Shown here: one piece after another, positions 1-15,209 of the stretch
Numbering within the stretch: the first letter of the stretch is position 1
How the letters are laid out: every line of letters starts with the position of its first letter
Assembly: GCA_029216955.1 (NCBI GenBank)
Contig: JANAVB010009598.1
Location: 23,990,322 to 24,054,321 of the forward strand
Direction of reading: 5' to 3'
Source of the DNA: Iris pallida
Taxonomy: Eukaryota > Streptophyta > Magnoliopsida > Asparagales > Iridaceae
Length of the DNA stretch: 64,000 nucleotides
Notes under the pieces: generated by a model
The model's input: only the letters and a program-made list of their open reading frames with translations
Databases searched by the model: none
What the model was told of the DNA's origin: nothing
Program-made: the position numbers and the translations under genes

Positions 1-2684
1 TCACACTGCTACATGAGATTTAAATTGGTTGATGATTTATGTTGGTTTCCAAAATAGAAGAATAAAAAAAAATTTAAATTTGAGGATAGATGATTGTAAA
101 TAGAAATAGTTAAGAGTTGCCTATGAGATTTATATTTTTTTAAAGATTGAATATTTTGACCTTGATGAAAAAAAGGGTTTATTTAAGAAGAATTTAGAAA
201 TTTGATGCATTTCATAAAGTGATTTAAAATTTGGAGTTGGGTAATTTTAATCTAAAAATTTTGAGGAGAAAAGAAAAGGATGTTTGTACTATAATAAAGT
301 TTATTTCGAGAATCGATTTAGAAATTTGAGGTATTTTTTTTGTGATTGAATTTTGTTTGATGGAACAAATTTTGATTGAAAAAAAATTGAGATTTAAATC
401 TTTTTTTTTAGATTGATAAATTTTTATTGAAGTTTCTTTTGGAAAAAAAGAAGAATTTAGTATTATGATAATATTTATCTCGGTGATTGATTTAAGTATT
501 TTCATAAGAGAGTTACAATCTCTTAGATTAGGTAAACTGAATTAAAGTTGAGGAAAAAAAAGGGGGAAAATAAAAGGGAGTTGGTGTGATGATAAAAGGA
601 TTGGTTGGGTATTTTAAAGTTATAATTATGATTATATGCGACGATCTTAAAGAGATTAAGAAAATTGGTGGATGATTGTTTTGATTTAAAGATTTTATAC
701 TGAAGAAATTTATGAAGAAATTTTATTTACAGGAATTTGATTTTTTTTATCTTGATGAGGAAATAAACATAGAGGATGTTACTCTAATGAGATAGAAGTG
801 TCACACCTTAGTTGCCATATTTTTCATAGCCATGATAGTGATTATATGCAGTTATAGTTAAGTCATCGACCCATGTGACTATGTCTTCTTCTTAAAATTT
901 TATCATCCTTGTTCTCGACCCTAAACTAGTATCATGATTCCCTAATTGTTTAGAGCTATAGATGTCTATAAATTTTTCTTGACCATACCCCAAATCCGTC
1001 AACCAGTATATCTTCTCCTATATTTTAGTATTATATTATTAGTATTAATATTAGGAATATCTATTTAGTTGTTTGTTACTTTACCTGTAGACAATATTGG
1101 TTGATATTTTCTGTAATAAAAATTTTCCTTCACCTTTAGCTCATGCCACGGTTGCCGAGCTAAATGCTGTAAGGATTTTTTTTATTATCTAATTAGTTTA
1201 TTTTCTTTCCTGATTTACTATTTATTGTGCTGCATAATTCTAGTACTATCGATCAAAATTTTTGTTTTCTTAAGCAATAATGGAAAGCAGATCATTACGT
1301 CTTATCCTTTTGAATAGACCAAAGGACTTTTTTTTCTCATGTTAGGATTATTATTGCTTCTCTAGAAAATTCTATGTTGTTGCTACAATTTGGTAGGATA
1401 AACTTGCTTCCCTAAAGAGACAGTTAGAGGTACTAGTTCAATTCTTATAAGTTGGGTAGTATACCTTGTAGTCTAGCATCATACTTTTCTCAGGACCATT
1501 AAGAAATTATAGTTGGATAACACTGACTATATGTTGGTATAATTATTTAGATTACCTAGACATAACTTTGTGGGTTCCTATCCCCTAGCTCAACTAAGGT
1601 TAGAGATTCATAGGGCAACTAGAAAGGTCAAATCATTATTTGTGTTTTGGACTTGAACTATCTTGTACTTTCTTTTCTTCTGTACGTTTATTTTTATCGT
1701 CTTGACTAATACTGCTGTTATAGCCTAGTTTTTACAAGCTTCTTCTTTTCTCAAGCTTGTTCTTGACACATATATTATTGGGTGCACCTACTAAAATGTT
1801 GTCTAATCAGAATCGGTGCATGATGGTCTGGCCAACCTAGTGCATGTTGATTCACTTTCCCTATGATTATTTTATGCAGATGAAGATATAGTAAACTTGT
1901 CCTAGGATCTCATTTGCGACCGTTTGACAATTTTTTTTTCTTGAAACATTTATTCGTATTGGACCTTCAAATTTGTAATCGACCCCATCCCCCTTGAACT
2001 CTTCTTTATTCTGCGTCTTAGTATAGAATTTCTCTTTATAACCCTTTATTAGCTATGATTTATAGTAGAACCATCTTTCTACTAAGTCAGTTAAGTATAC
2101 CTTGTATGATATCTTATTTTAGTAATACCTTTAGCACCCTAGTAGCCATCTTAGACTGATTTTAGTCGGACATTTAGCAAATAAAAGTTTTCCTATTATC
2201 CTTTCCTTGGTTCATATCATTTGATCCCTTACCATGACTTGGGTAATTGAAGCACAATATTAGGATTTTTCTTCCAATAATTGCACCATTATGATCTAGA
2301 CAAACCGTACCATACACATGACATTTATGCCCCCCATAAACATACCTTTATGTGCTCTATTTTAATAACTCTACTTGTTTGACAAATCTTTCCCTTAGAA
2401 TAGACTATTTGTGTCCTCTCCTTATCCTATTAGATTTGACCATGCAATATCGATCTATTCCCTGATCACTTGGAAATCCTATGACCTATGCCGGACCTAG
2501 AACATATTCTTGTAGGATATGATGCCAGTTTTGACCCCTCTATAAACCCCCAAGTATCGTTGTAAATTGTCTTGTTGAGTAAGTTACAATTTACATATTT
2601 ACTTTTTATTAATTTTCTTATTATTTCTTCGGTATTAGAATTATTTTAAATTTCGAGGACGAAATTCTTATAAGTTGGGTAGAT
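1..2684 (+). mobile_element. E2 LTR element, 3' part of internal region (left copy), non-coding
   Basis: This AT-rich sequence lies upstream of the E2 3' LTR and matches 21461-24104. I find no gag, protease, RT or integrase motif in any frame, and the longest open frame is under 100 codons. The 3' boundary is typical of chromoviruses: a TTTCGAGGACGAAATTCTT motif (2651-2669) followed by a purine-rich AAGTTGGGTAGA stretch directly before the LTR start TGTAAC. The body is either very old or belongs to a non-autonomous (LARD-like) element. The left part is cut by the window edge. Confidence 0.75.
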
Positions 2685-3143
2685 TGTAACCCCCCTGAAT
2701 TTTCAGGGAATTTTTAAAATTATTTTTTTATTTAAAGAATAGCTTGTTAATTTATTTTAATTAAATAATTAATTAATTATTTCTAATCAGGGTTTAATTT
2801 ATATTGTATATATATAGATGCAAGATGATGCTATTTTCTATCTGACAATATTGTTGGCAAGATCATCAGGGTTACTTTTATTAGTGCTAGTCAAATTTTA
2901 TCCTTATAAATATTGGCTCTATTATTATTTATAATCCTTAGTTATTGTCATATTATTATAATTAATAGCAAGTTTATAATTATTTATTACCTTTTATTTA
3001 TGGTTTATCACTATTATTATATTTTTATTATTGCCATGGTCTATTATTATTATTTTATTAAATTGGATATCCCTATTAGGTTTTATTATTAAATTCTATT
3101 ATTTGTCTTAAGAATTGCTTATAGATGTTTTATTAGATTTAGA

Positions 3144-3243
<100 letters not shown>

Positions 3244-4864
3244 CCTTCTTTAACCAAGTTCCTCTTAACCCTAACCCTAGAGCTTTGTCTCCAAGCCGCC
3301 CCCCTGACCTCACCTTCACCTCGTCTACCTCCTCCCTCAACACGAGACTCCTCGCCGACGTACGGAGGAGCACAAGGTCGGACGGGACTGCGGTTGCCGC
3401 TGTGAGCAGCAGAGCCGGCCGATCCCGGCGACCCCCGGCGGCGCCACCGCACCTGAAGGCCGACCCCGACCCCCTGCGGCGGGCAGGTAATGTCACGACC
3501 CGCACCCTGATTAGGGACACGAGAAGTGGGTACGTCCAGCCTACGCCGCAGCATCGGCGGTAGAACGCTGTCTAGGTCATCTAGAATACTACAACTAAAC
3601 AGATAAAGGTACCTGTACAGTATATACACTCCGAATGGAGGTGACATAGCAATACAGTCTCAATCACAAATGTAAAACTAAGGTAGATAGCATGGAAAGG
3701 AAATATGATAGATGAAGCAAGAAATAAGTTCGAGATCCACACAAGTCCAAAACTAAACGTAACATCACAGAATAATATATAATACTACATTCTAAAATCC
3801 AAAGCTGGATCGCAGTCCAGTCAAGCCTAACAAGTGCTAACTACTCAGGGAGTATAAAATCTAGTGGTCAATCTATCAGGCCACTGCCCTGGCCTGAGTC
3901 TCCATCTGTCTCAGAAACATCTGTAAAATTTGTCAACGGTATCCTGTCAGGAAAATGAGCAAGTACAAACACCAACAGCAGTTCCATGTGAATTGACAAA
4001 TATTATAAGAGACAGTATAATGAAATACAAGACAAAGATATAGGCGACTTGGGAACCATTCGAAAGCCGAGTTACAACCCTTAAACCAAACAAGGACCGG
4101 GGTTGTAACCCTTCTTTCAAACAGGACTTAGTCTCAAATCATAGTACAGTATAAGGCAGGTAGAGCATGTGAGTAAATGAAATTATAGCATGGTGAGAAG
4201 TACAGAAAGTAAAACTGAACTGAAATATAAGATACGACAATAAATGTAAAATGTGATTTGAATTATTAGAGAGATATGTGATCGGCTAGGGAGTCAGGAT
4301 AGGGTTATCCACTTGGCCCGACAATCACAGGAAAATCTCTAGAAAGGGTCATGCCGGCTAACCTGGATAACCCGGCAAGGGGTGTCTGCTACACCCTACG
4401 TGAGGTGAGGGTGGCGCTAGCAAAATAAGGACATGAGGCTTTGATCACATAACCCCTAATAATTTCCCCATCCCCGAATAGTATACGGATCCGGACGTAG
4501 CACGTCATGACGCGGGATTCCCTAAGAGGAGAGCAAGTCCTCTTCAGAAATCGGCGTCAATACAAGTACAAAAATCAAGACCAAGCAAGTACCAGTATTC
4601 CAAGAAATCCAGGAATGACATCTCATGACAGGAATCCGACAATACTAGTCCGTGAACTATCGTGTCGAGAATCAAGTAAGACACTACAACTGAATCGGAT
4701 ATAGTAGATATCAAGACAATAAAAACTATCAGTGAATGTACTCGCCTGCTGTCCTGAGCTGTATGGTATATCAATGCTCAGAGCGATATCAGAAGACCTA
4801 AATATGAGATACTGTAAGTTAATTTAGGTTTAAACAAGTTTAGGAATGATTTACAATGAATGAT

Positions 4865-5215
4865 ATGCAATCTAGGTCAAACTAGGTCTCACTGAGTCAC
4901 ACTAAGTCCTGTCAAGTCAATCTAGGTCAAATCAAGTTATATCAAGTCAATCTAAGCCTAACCAAGTCAATCCTAGGTCATACCAGTCATCACGGGTCAA
5001 AACAAGTCAAAGAAAGTCAAACGGGGTCAAGAGTTGGCCTACAGTTGACTTTTGGTCAACTGGTCAACCATGGTCAACTCTGGTCAACTCTAGGTCAACC
5101 CTGGTCAACCCTAGGTCAATGGTGACTAATAGTTGACTTTTGGTCAACTACACAAGTCTAATGGAAATTGGGATTAATTTGGGTAAAGTGTTGACCCATA
5201 GTTGACTTTTGGTCT
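4865..5215. promoter_or_regulatory. Dense GGTCAA / TTGAC(C/T) array in S1 (W-box-like)
   Basis: About two dozen GGTCAA, AGTCAA or TTGACT/TTGACC motifs (counted by eye) occur within 350 bases. Spacing is often about 10-13 bases, for example between 5049 and 5118. TTGAC(C/T) is the core bound by plant WRKY transcription factors. The motifs are directly visible; the regulatory role is inference. The right copy holds the same array at about 26232-26590. Confidence 0.5.
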
Positions 5216-5910
5216 AAAAAGTCAACCGGGGTCAAGACTAGGTCTAGGCGACTATTTCTAACTATTACCAACCTCTACAACCCATATCCAAGTCCATCTT
5301 GGACTTCGAAACTATCTTGGTCGTAGGCCAATATCCTATTTTATCCTTAAAAAGGATAAAATTCAAGCTTAGGCAACTATCAAGTTAGCCTACCTGCGCT
5401 TGGTATTTTGACCCGAGCTCCCTAGGGTAGTAAGGTACTAGCCTATACATACATTACCTACCAAGATACCTAAGTAAAATGGACATCTAGTCCATCTTAC
5501 GGTCCGAATCGCCCGTTTACCCGTTATCTTGAATATTTCAAGATACGGGATTGTGCGGTGCGATACCGCCTCCCCAAGCCCACACGTAACCCCGATTCCA
5601 ACTCCGAAGCCTACCCACAAAATCTAAATCACATTATCTAACTCTCCTCCAAGTTTTGATGCGTTCCGAATTACGGAACTCAATTTCACCCCTTAACCAA
5701 AATCCTACTTAACCCTTAACTGACTCACTCAACTCTCTTCAACCTATACTTTTCACCCTCTCTTGGGACAAGTTTTGGGGGTTATTCTAGTAGGTTTATT
5801 AGGGTTATATAGAGCTAATAATAGGGTATATATATGTATATATATATAGGTATATAGTGGGGTATATACGGGATCGAATAGGGGGTAAAACGGGGGGTTA
5901 AAAGCCAAAT

Positions 5911-5980
5911 GTTGCTGCTACTGTTGCCTGCTACTGCTGCTGTTCTTGCTGCAGCTACTGCTGCTGTTTGCTGCTGTTAG
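5911..5980. repeat. CTG/CTA triplet-rich stretch in S1
   Basis: Imperfect runs of GCTGCTACTGCTGCT type with interruptions, followed by a G-run (5979-5990). It recurs at about 27247-27315 in the right copy. No coding sense is apparent. Confidence 0.8.
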
Positions 5981-6164
5981 GGGGGGAGGGAAAACAGCAG
6001 CCCCATCCCCCCCTTGGTGCCTTGGTTGCTCCTACTCGCTTCCTCTCATTCCTCCTCTAATTTCCTCTCAATTCTCCTCTAATCCTCTCTCAGTCCTCCT
6101 CTAATCCTCTCTCAATCTCTCTAATATATATACCACTCTCACACAACTAATTCCATTCCCTTTC

Positions 6165-6705
<541 letters not shown>

Positions 6706-9700
6706 CTCTTAAAAGAATAAAACCATAATTAATCCTTAAACTAGAATTTAGGGGAACCTAACAAATCTAGGGTCAACTTGTAGATAATGGTCTTCCCTAT
6801 AATTAATGTGAAAGAATAAATGAAGATGAGAAATAAATGAGGGATTAGAGAGTTTACCTAAAGTGGATTTGATGGAGAAGAAGAAGCTTGAAGGAAAGAA
6901 ATGAAGAGAGAGGAAGGAAACTTAGTGGTGAAGAAATGAGAGGTGGAGGGGTGCCCTTTATGGCCAGCCATGGAGGGATAGGGTAGGGGCACTTGAAATT
7001 ACAAGTTTGCCCCTCCCTTGCTTCTAGGCTAAGTTAAGTCCCAAAACTGGTTTCGGAAGTTGCTAAAAATAAATAAAAATCATAATTAAACTTAATTACT
7101 CATGGGAGACTAGTCCAAACTCCTAAACCTAAAAGTTTAGTGTGGTGGGCCATGGTTAAATAACAGGCTAATTGCGACTCAAGTCGAAATTCACCGGGGT
7201 CCCGAATTAACTCGGAATGCGATAAAATTTGAACCCGACTCCTAATATATTTAAATAATAATATTCATGAAATAAAATTCCCAAAAATATTATAAAATAG
7301 AAAAGTACCATTTTAGGAAAAGTGAGGGTGACAGGTAACCCCCCCGAGCGATTCCGTGGCTCCTCCACGTGGGAAATCTTATTTTTTACTGTAACCCTAG
7401 TTTTAGGGTTTTAATCCAATTAATTCAGTTTTTTTAGTGTTAATTATTGTCTAATTATTGGTAATTAATTAGATCTAATTGAAAGGGATCATTAGTAATT
7501 AAGTATAGGATCTACATTAAATTTTGTGTGAATTAATATTATTTATTAGTATTTATTACTATTTACTTATAAATTTTATACGCGGTTAATTAATTGTTTG
7601 TATTTACTGTTTTAATCGTTAATTAATAATTTTATTATTAATTAAATAAAACCTTGTAGAGGAAAAAGTTTGTAAAATTTATGTAGTATTTTATAACAAT
7701 TTTTCCAGAAATTATAGAATTTTATTTGTAATTATTTTATATTAAAAACCGAGAACTTTAGATTTTAAATTAATTCCAATTACCGTTTTTTAATTTATAT
7801 TATTTAATTGGTTGTTATTAAATAATATATATTATATAGAAAATGATTGTAAAAAATATACTTTACTGTATAAAAATATTTCCAATATTTAATTATATTT
7901 ATTTATATTTATTTAGATTTTAGAAGGGTAATTTTGATTACTAAGTATATTATATAATTAATCGATATTAATTATATAATTATTTGTAAATGGGTAAATG
8001 TTAAGGTTTCTGTTGTAAATTGATAATTAAACTATTTTGGAAATTATTTTAGGCATTTTATATTTATTACTAATTTTTAGGATTTAAAAGTAATTTCTAG
8101 AATTATTTTAGAATTATTTATTAAATTGTTTAATAATTATTTATTAATTTAAATAATTACTAATTATGTGTTATTATTGTGTAGAATAGTGAATTTAGAT
8201 TTAATGGTTAAATTTAGGTTTAATAGTGAATTTTCAAGATTTATTTCGAATTATTATGTATTATTTAACTATTTATTTAATAAATAGTTTTAATGGTAAT
8301 AAATTCTTTTCTGTAAAAATATATATATAATATATATTTATTATTCTGGTATTATTTAGTTTATTATTATAATAGACTAGAAATGATTTTTAAGGACTTT
8401 TACTATTTTTGTTAGTATTATTAGGAATTGTGTATGCACGTGTGTATTAAATTGAGTAGTTAATTGATTATAATTAATTACTAAATATCATGTTGTATTA
8501 TTAATTACAGAATATACATGTATGATAATAAGTATATTTACATACTTATTATTGTATAAGTATTATTCATAATTATTGGTACTAGTTAGCTAGTTTTAAT
8601 AAAATACTAATGTTTGTTGGTTAATTAGCAATTAATCAATTTAGTAAATTGTTAAATAGAGATTAATTATAAATCATGCTTGTTTAGGATTGTTTGCTTC
8701 TCGGAACTCGGACTCTACATCGGACCCGGATACTCAGTTGCTGGACACAGGCAAGTACACCTTGCTTGATTGTATATTTTTACAGTTAGTTTATGTTACC
8801 TATTTACTTCTCAGTAGTGTGCACGCGTCTAGTAGTAGTGAACTTATCCCGTGTATTGTGAAGGTATGTGGTACCTTCTAGCCGGACACCGTATCATACA
8901 CGATCACTATATGAGTGAGTTGAGAGCATGGATTTGTGTGTCGACTGATCATTGGCACGTGAGTTCGCGTCTGGTCTAGTGGTTGGTACAGGTCTACTTA
9001 TATATACTATGACATCTTGCATATTATTTGTACCGCGTATACGGTACAGATATATATTGGGTGGGAAGAGTCTACTAGTGGTGTATGAGAATTCTGTTTC
9101 CAATGGACGCTGGATGCTCGTAGTCCCTCGTTTCTCAAACCATAGAACGCTTGGTGGCAGTTTCTTCTTCTTCTCCCTCCCTCATGCACCATTAGAGATG
9201 TCTCGAGTGCATTACACATAGATGGTTAGTTTACCTGTCGTATGTCGCATGATATATTCTGTCCTTGTTTGGTTAGGGAGATGTTATGTTACATTTTGTT
9301 CTAGTTATTTATATACTGCCATGTACTATCATGCATGTCGATTTCTTGTGTACTTGTTACGTTCCTCTGAGGACCTGGCACCTTTTCCAGATTGGGACGA
9401 GCACAGGTACCGACGGACTACGAAGATTGGAGACTTTTGCTGACGAGGACTTCAATGTTGAGCCTCGTGAGTTTCTTGAGTTCTTAGGTGATTTCTGCTA
9501 GTGTCTATCTATTTCTTTTCTGGTTCAGTTGTACTCTTTTAGTAGTTCTTTTATACATTTATTGGTGGATTATTTTCCACTAGTCATGACTTGTAGTTTG
9601 ATTCAGAGTTATTTTCATTCCCTCCAGCTTTATTCTGTGATTTTTTCTGTGGATGAGATTAGTATTTACCTGCCTGTATTGTTATTTAGTTGTTACTTCA

Positions 9701-9707
9701 GAGTACT

Positions 9708-9755
9708 ACGATCGAGTATAGTCCATTAAATTAGGGTTTTTCTATACTTGATCGT
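9708..9755. other. Stem-loop near the 3' end of the E2 LTR (left copy)
   Basis: ACGATCGAGTATAG (9708-9721) faces CTATACTTGATCGT (9742-9755). The 14-base arms differ at one position, which would be a G-U pair in RNA, and the loop is 20 bases. It lies 56 bases before the LTR end. The same stem-loop is kept at 20701-20748 and 30959-31006. A role in RNA 3'-end formation or packaging is possible but unproven. Confidence 0.6.
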
Positions 9756-9811
9756 ACAGCTGGCACGCCACGTGTTCCTGGTCCCACATATTTTGGAACC
9801 GGGGCGTGACA

Positions 9812-12800
9812 CGATTATTACATGCTTACACTGTCGGAGGCCATGACATCATTTTTATTACTGCCGCAGAAGGTTACGACAATGATTATCATGTGGATCA
9901 GCTACACACTAGATGAAATAATGTCCAACAGTATTTACTCGTCGGGGCCTAGCACCTACTCAGGTAGGACTAGGAGGACCACCAGCGACTCAGTAGTGGG
10001 GCCCACCACTTCCTACTCAACACTAGTAGCAGAGAGGAGCACCACAGCAGGGACATGCTTTCGCTATGGTAGTCGAGGAGCCAGAGGCGACTGCAGATGT
10101 GATCGTAGGTTCTACTTTACTCAATTCCATAGCAGCTATTATGTTATTTGATCAGGTACGTCTCATAGTTTATATCTGTAAGTTTTATACGAAAACATAG
10201 TATAGCCTCATCAATTGGGGTTGCAAGATCATGACTGGAGGAGGTATAATTCCAGTTTATGATGTTTGCAATGATTGTTCTATAACCTTGGGAGGCAAGA
10301 ATTTACGTGTAAGCTTACTCGTAATGCCACTTTCGAGCTTTGATATCGTTCTCGAGATGGATTGGTTGAGTAAGCATTATGCAACCATTGATTGTCATAG
10401 AGGTTGTGTTGTCTTTCGTCCACCGGGAGAGGCCGAGTTCGAGTTTGTTAGACGAGCCATAGAGCAGGCTGATGGGATTAGCTTTGGAGCTGTAATAAAG
10501 GAGAATGAAGCACCGCATCCTATTATTACAAAAATCTTGGATGTATTCCCCGAGGAGTTGCCAGGACTTTTGCCCAATAGAGATATCAAATTCTCTATTG
10601 ATCTAATACCGAAAGCGGAACCGATGTCGAAGAATGTCTATAGGATCAACAATAATGAGGTATTAGAATTGAAGAAGCAAATTGATGAGTTGGAAGATAA
10701 AGGCATTATCCGATTAAGTTCTTCACCTTGGGGAGCTCCAATGTTGTTTGTGCCAAAGAAAGATAGGACGATACAGATGTGCATTGATTATAGAGCCTTG
10801 AACAGCCTCACCATCAAGAATAAATATCCATTATCGTGGATAGATGATCTTTTCAATCAGTTGACCGGTAACAAAGTATTTTCGATGATCGATTTACGAT
10901 CAGGTTATCACCAGATGAGGGTGAAGAAGGAAGATATACCAAAGACTGTATTTCGAACGAAGCACGGCCAGTATGAATTCTTGGTGATGTCATTTGGGTT
11001 GACAAATGCTCCAGCTATTTTTATGAACTTGATGAATAAAATATTTCACAAATACCTTAACAAGTTCGTAGTAGTATTTATAGATGATATCCTCATATAT
11101 TCGAGGACCCCGAAAGAACATAAAGAGCATTTGAGAATAGTATTAAAGACTTTGAGGAATGAGAAGTATGGAAAACTCTCAAAATGTGAGTTTTCTATAG
11201 ATAAAGTAGAGTTTCTAAGGCATGTCGTGACTTGAGAAGGGATAGTAGTAGACCCAAAGTAGGTTGCGACCGTTGAATCATGGCCTACTTCAATATCTGT
11301 TGCAAAAATTAGAAGTTTCTTGGGTTTGGCTGGCTACTACAGAAAGTTTGTAAAAGATTTTGCTCGAATTGCAGAACCCATGACGAAGCTTACGCGGAAG
11401 AATAAAGAATTTATATGGAGTGAAGAATGACAAGCTACACTTGATGAGTTGAAGAAGAGATTAACTACTGCTCCTATTTTGACAGTGCCATCTGGATCTG
11501 GGGGCTTTGCCATTTATAGTGATGCTTCGGGCAAGGGATTAGGATGTGTTCTCGAGCAAATAAGAAGGTAGTAGCATATGCGTCCAGGCAGCTACGACCA
11601 CATAAGAAGAACTATCATATTTATGACCTTGAATTAGCAGCAGTAATCTTTGCCTTGAAGCTATGGAAGCATTACTTATACAGAAAGAGGGTTGAAATTT
11701 TCACATATCATAAGAGTTTGAAGTATGTTTTCACCCAGAAGGAATTGAATATAAGACAGTGAAGATGGTTAGAGTTGAGTGATTTTGACATCAATTTGCA
11801 GTATCATCCCGACAAGGCCAACGTGGTTGCCTATGCATTGAGTAGATATCCTATGGCTATATATCTGACGAGGGATCGGTATCTACTAGAAGACTTGGAG
11901 AGTTTGGGCATAGAAGTGGTTATTCCGGAAATAGATGGTCAGATGATGGGCATGCAAATCTAGTCTAGTTTGATGGACAAGAATCGAGAGACTCGGTATG
12001 AGGACGATGGTCTGAGGCAGATCAGAGACCAATTACAGACTAGATTAGTAGATGAGTTCATCATTGTAGAGGATGGCTCATTGAGGCATGGGACTAGATT
12101 GTGTGCGCCTAGCAGAGATATACATGAGAAGATTATACAGGAGGCTAATAGATCCTAGTATTCTATTCATCTTGGGGCTACGAAGATGTACAAGGATTTG
12201 CGAGAGCATGTATGGTGGTATGGGATAAAAAGAGAAGTAGCACGCTTTGTTTCTGGATGTTTAGTATGCCAACAGGTCAAAGCCAAAAGGCAGAGACCGG
12301 GAGGTTTGTTGCAGCCATTTCTAATTTTGGAGTGGAAGTGGGAACATGTCGCGATGGATTTTGTCTTCGAAACTTTTGTGCACACCAGGAAGAAAGGACA
12401 CGATATGGGTTATCGTAGATAGGTTGACCAAATCGATCCACTTCATACCATTCAAAGTATATTGTCTACAGAGAAGCTAGCTGAGCTATATGCAAAGTTG
12501 ATTGTCATATTGCATGGAGTTCCAGTGAGTATAGTCTCGGATCGAAATAGTAGATTCACTTTCTACTTTTGGAAGAGCTTGTAAGCTAGTTTGGGTACTC
12601 AACTCAAATTTAGCACTGCCTATCATCCCCAAACAGACGGACAGTCGAAGAGGACCATTCAGACACTTGAAGATATGCTCAGGACTTGCGCATTGGACTT
12701 TGGAGGCTCTTGGGAAGACCATTTACACTTAGTGGAGTTCTCATTCAATAATAGTTATCAGGTCAACATTGGTATGTCACCTTTCGAAGCTTTATATGGG

Positions 12801-13443
12801 AGAAGATGTCGTTACCCTCTATCTTAGGATGACAAAGGAGAGAGAGTTTTATTGGGCCCAGAGATGATAGTGGATGCCACAGAAAAGGTGAAGATGATCA
12901 GAGAGATGCTTTGTGTAGCACATGACAGGTAAAAGCATTGGGCCAATAGTCATAGGAGACCATTGGAGTTTGAGGTAAGTGTTATCTTATTTTAAGGTAT
13001 TATGAAGTTATAGATTATATCCTAATAGATGATTATTGGTCAAGATGGAAGACTTAGCGTTTTTGAAGATTTCTCCTACACGTGGCACGATTCGATTTGG
13101 GAAGGGTAGAAAGCTTAGTCCAAGATATATCAGACAATTTAGCATTCTGGAGCGATTCGCGCAGTAGCTTACCGACTTGCTTTGCCACATGCTTTGGAAG
13201 GAGTGCACAACGTGTTTCACGTATCGCGGCTTAGACGTTACGTCGCTGATCTGAGCCATGTATTAGATCACTCAAAATCGAGGTTGGGTCGAGCCTCACT
13301 TACCTGGAGCAGCCTGTGGAGATATTGGACCACAGGAAGAAGGTACTGTGCAACCAAACAATACCTTTGGTTTGCCTGGAGAGTCTACATGGGAGCGAGC
13401 AGATGAAATACGCAAGAAGTTTCCCCATTTTGTTCAAGATTGA
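9812..13443 (+). pseudogene. E1 Gypsy/chromovirus pol remnant (left copy): PR-RT-RNase H-integrase
   Basis: This is a reverse-transcribing polyprotein of a Ty3/Gypsy chromovirus, broken throughout. A fragment of a gag zinc knuckle (CFRYG) lies near 10058. The protease active-site Asp at about 10150 is followed by a one-base deletion that shifts the frame. Later protease sequence (VLEMDWL) begins the 10231-11235 open stretch, which also carries RT with the FIDD catalytic box near 11080. Stops then interrupt RT and RNase H (11233, 11260s, 11428). RNase H (SDASG near 11518) has TYH where TDH is usual. Integrase keeps the CLVCQQ zinc motif (about 12261) and HPQTDGQ (about 12625), but Lys replaces the expected catalytic Glu in the QSKRT segment. 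Chromovirus HNVFHVS and a weak chromodomain end at the stop at 13441. The element cannot be active. Confidence 0.9.
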
Positions 13444-13511
13444 GGTATGATTATTGAATACGTACTTTACTTTTATTTTTTACGACAGAAATATTTTTAA
13501 GGGGGATACTA
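13444..13511 (+). other. E1 3' untranslated end and polypurine tract
   Basis: A short AT-rich stretch ends in the purine run TTTTTAAGGGGGATAC directly before the LTR start TGTGGCACC at 13512. This is the expected plus-strand priming site position. The right-copy equivalent is 34694-34761. Confidence 0.75.

Positions 13512-15209
<1,698 letters not shown>

Noticed and set aside
8690..9730. Cluster of small plus-strand open frames in the E2 LTR (repeated near 20023-20500 and 30473-30980)
   Set aside because: Overlapping frames of 60-90 codons with no domain. Frames are not conserved among the three LTR copies, and the location is inside an LTR.
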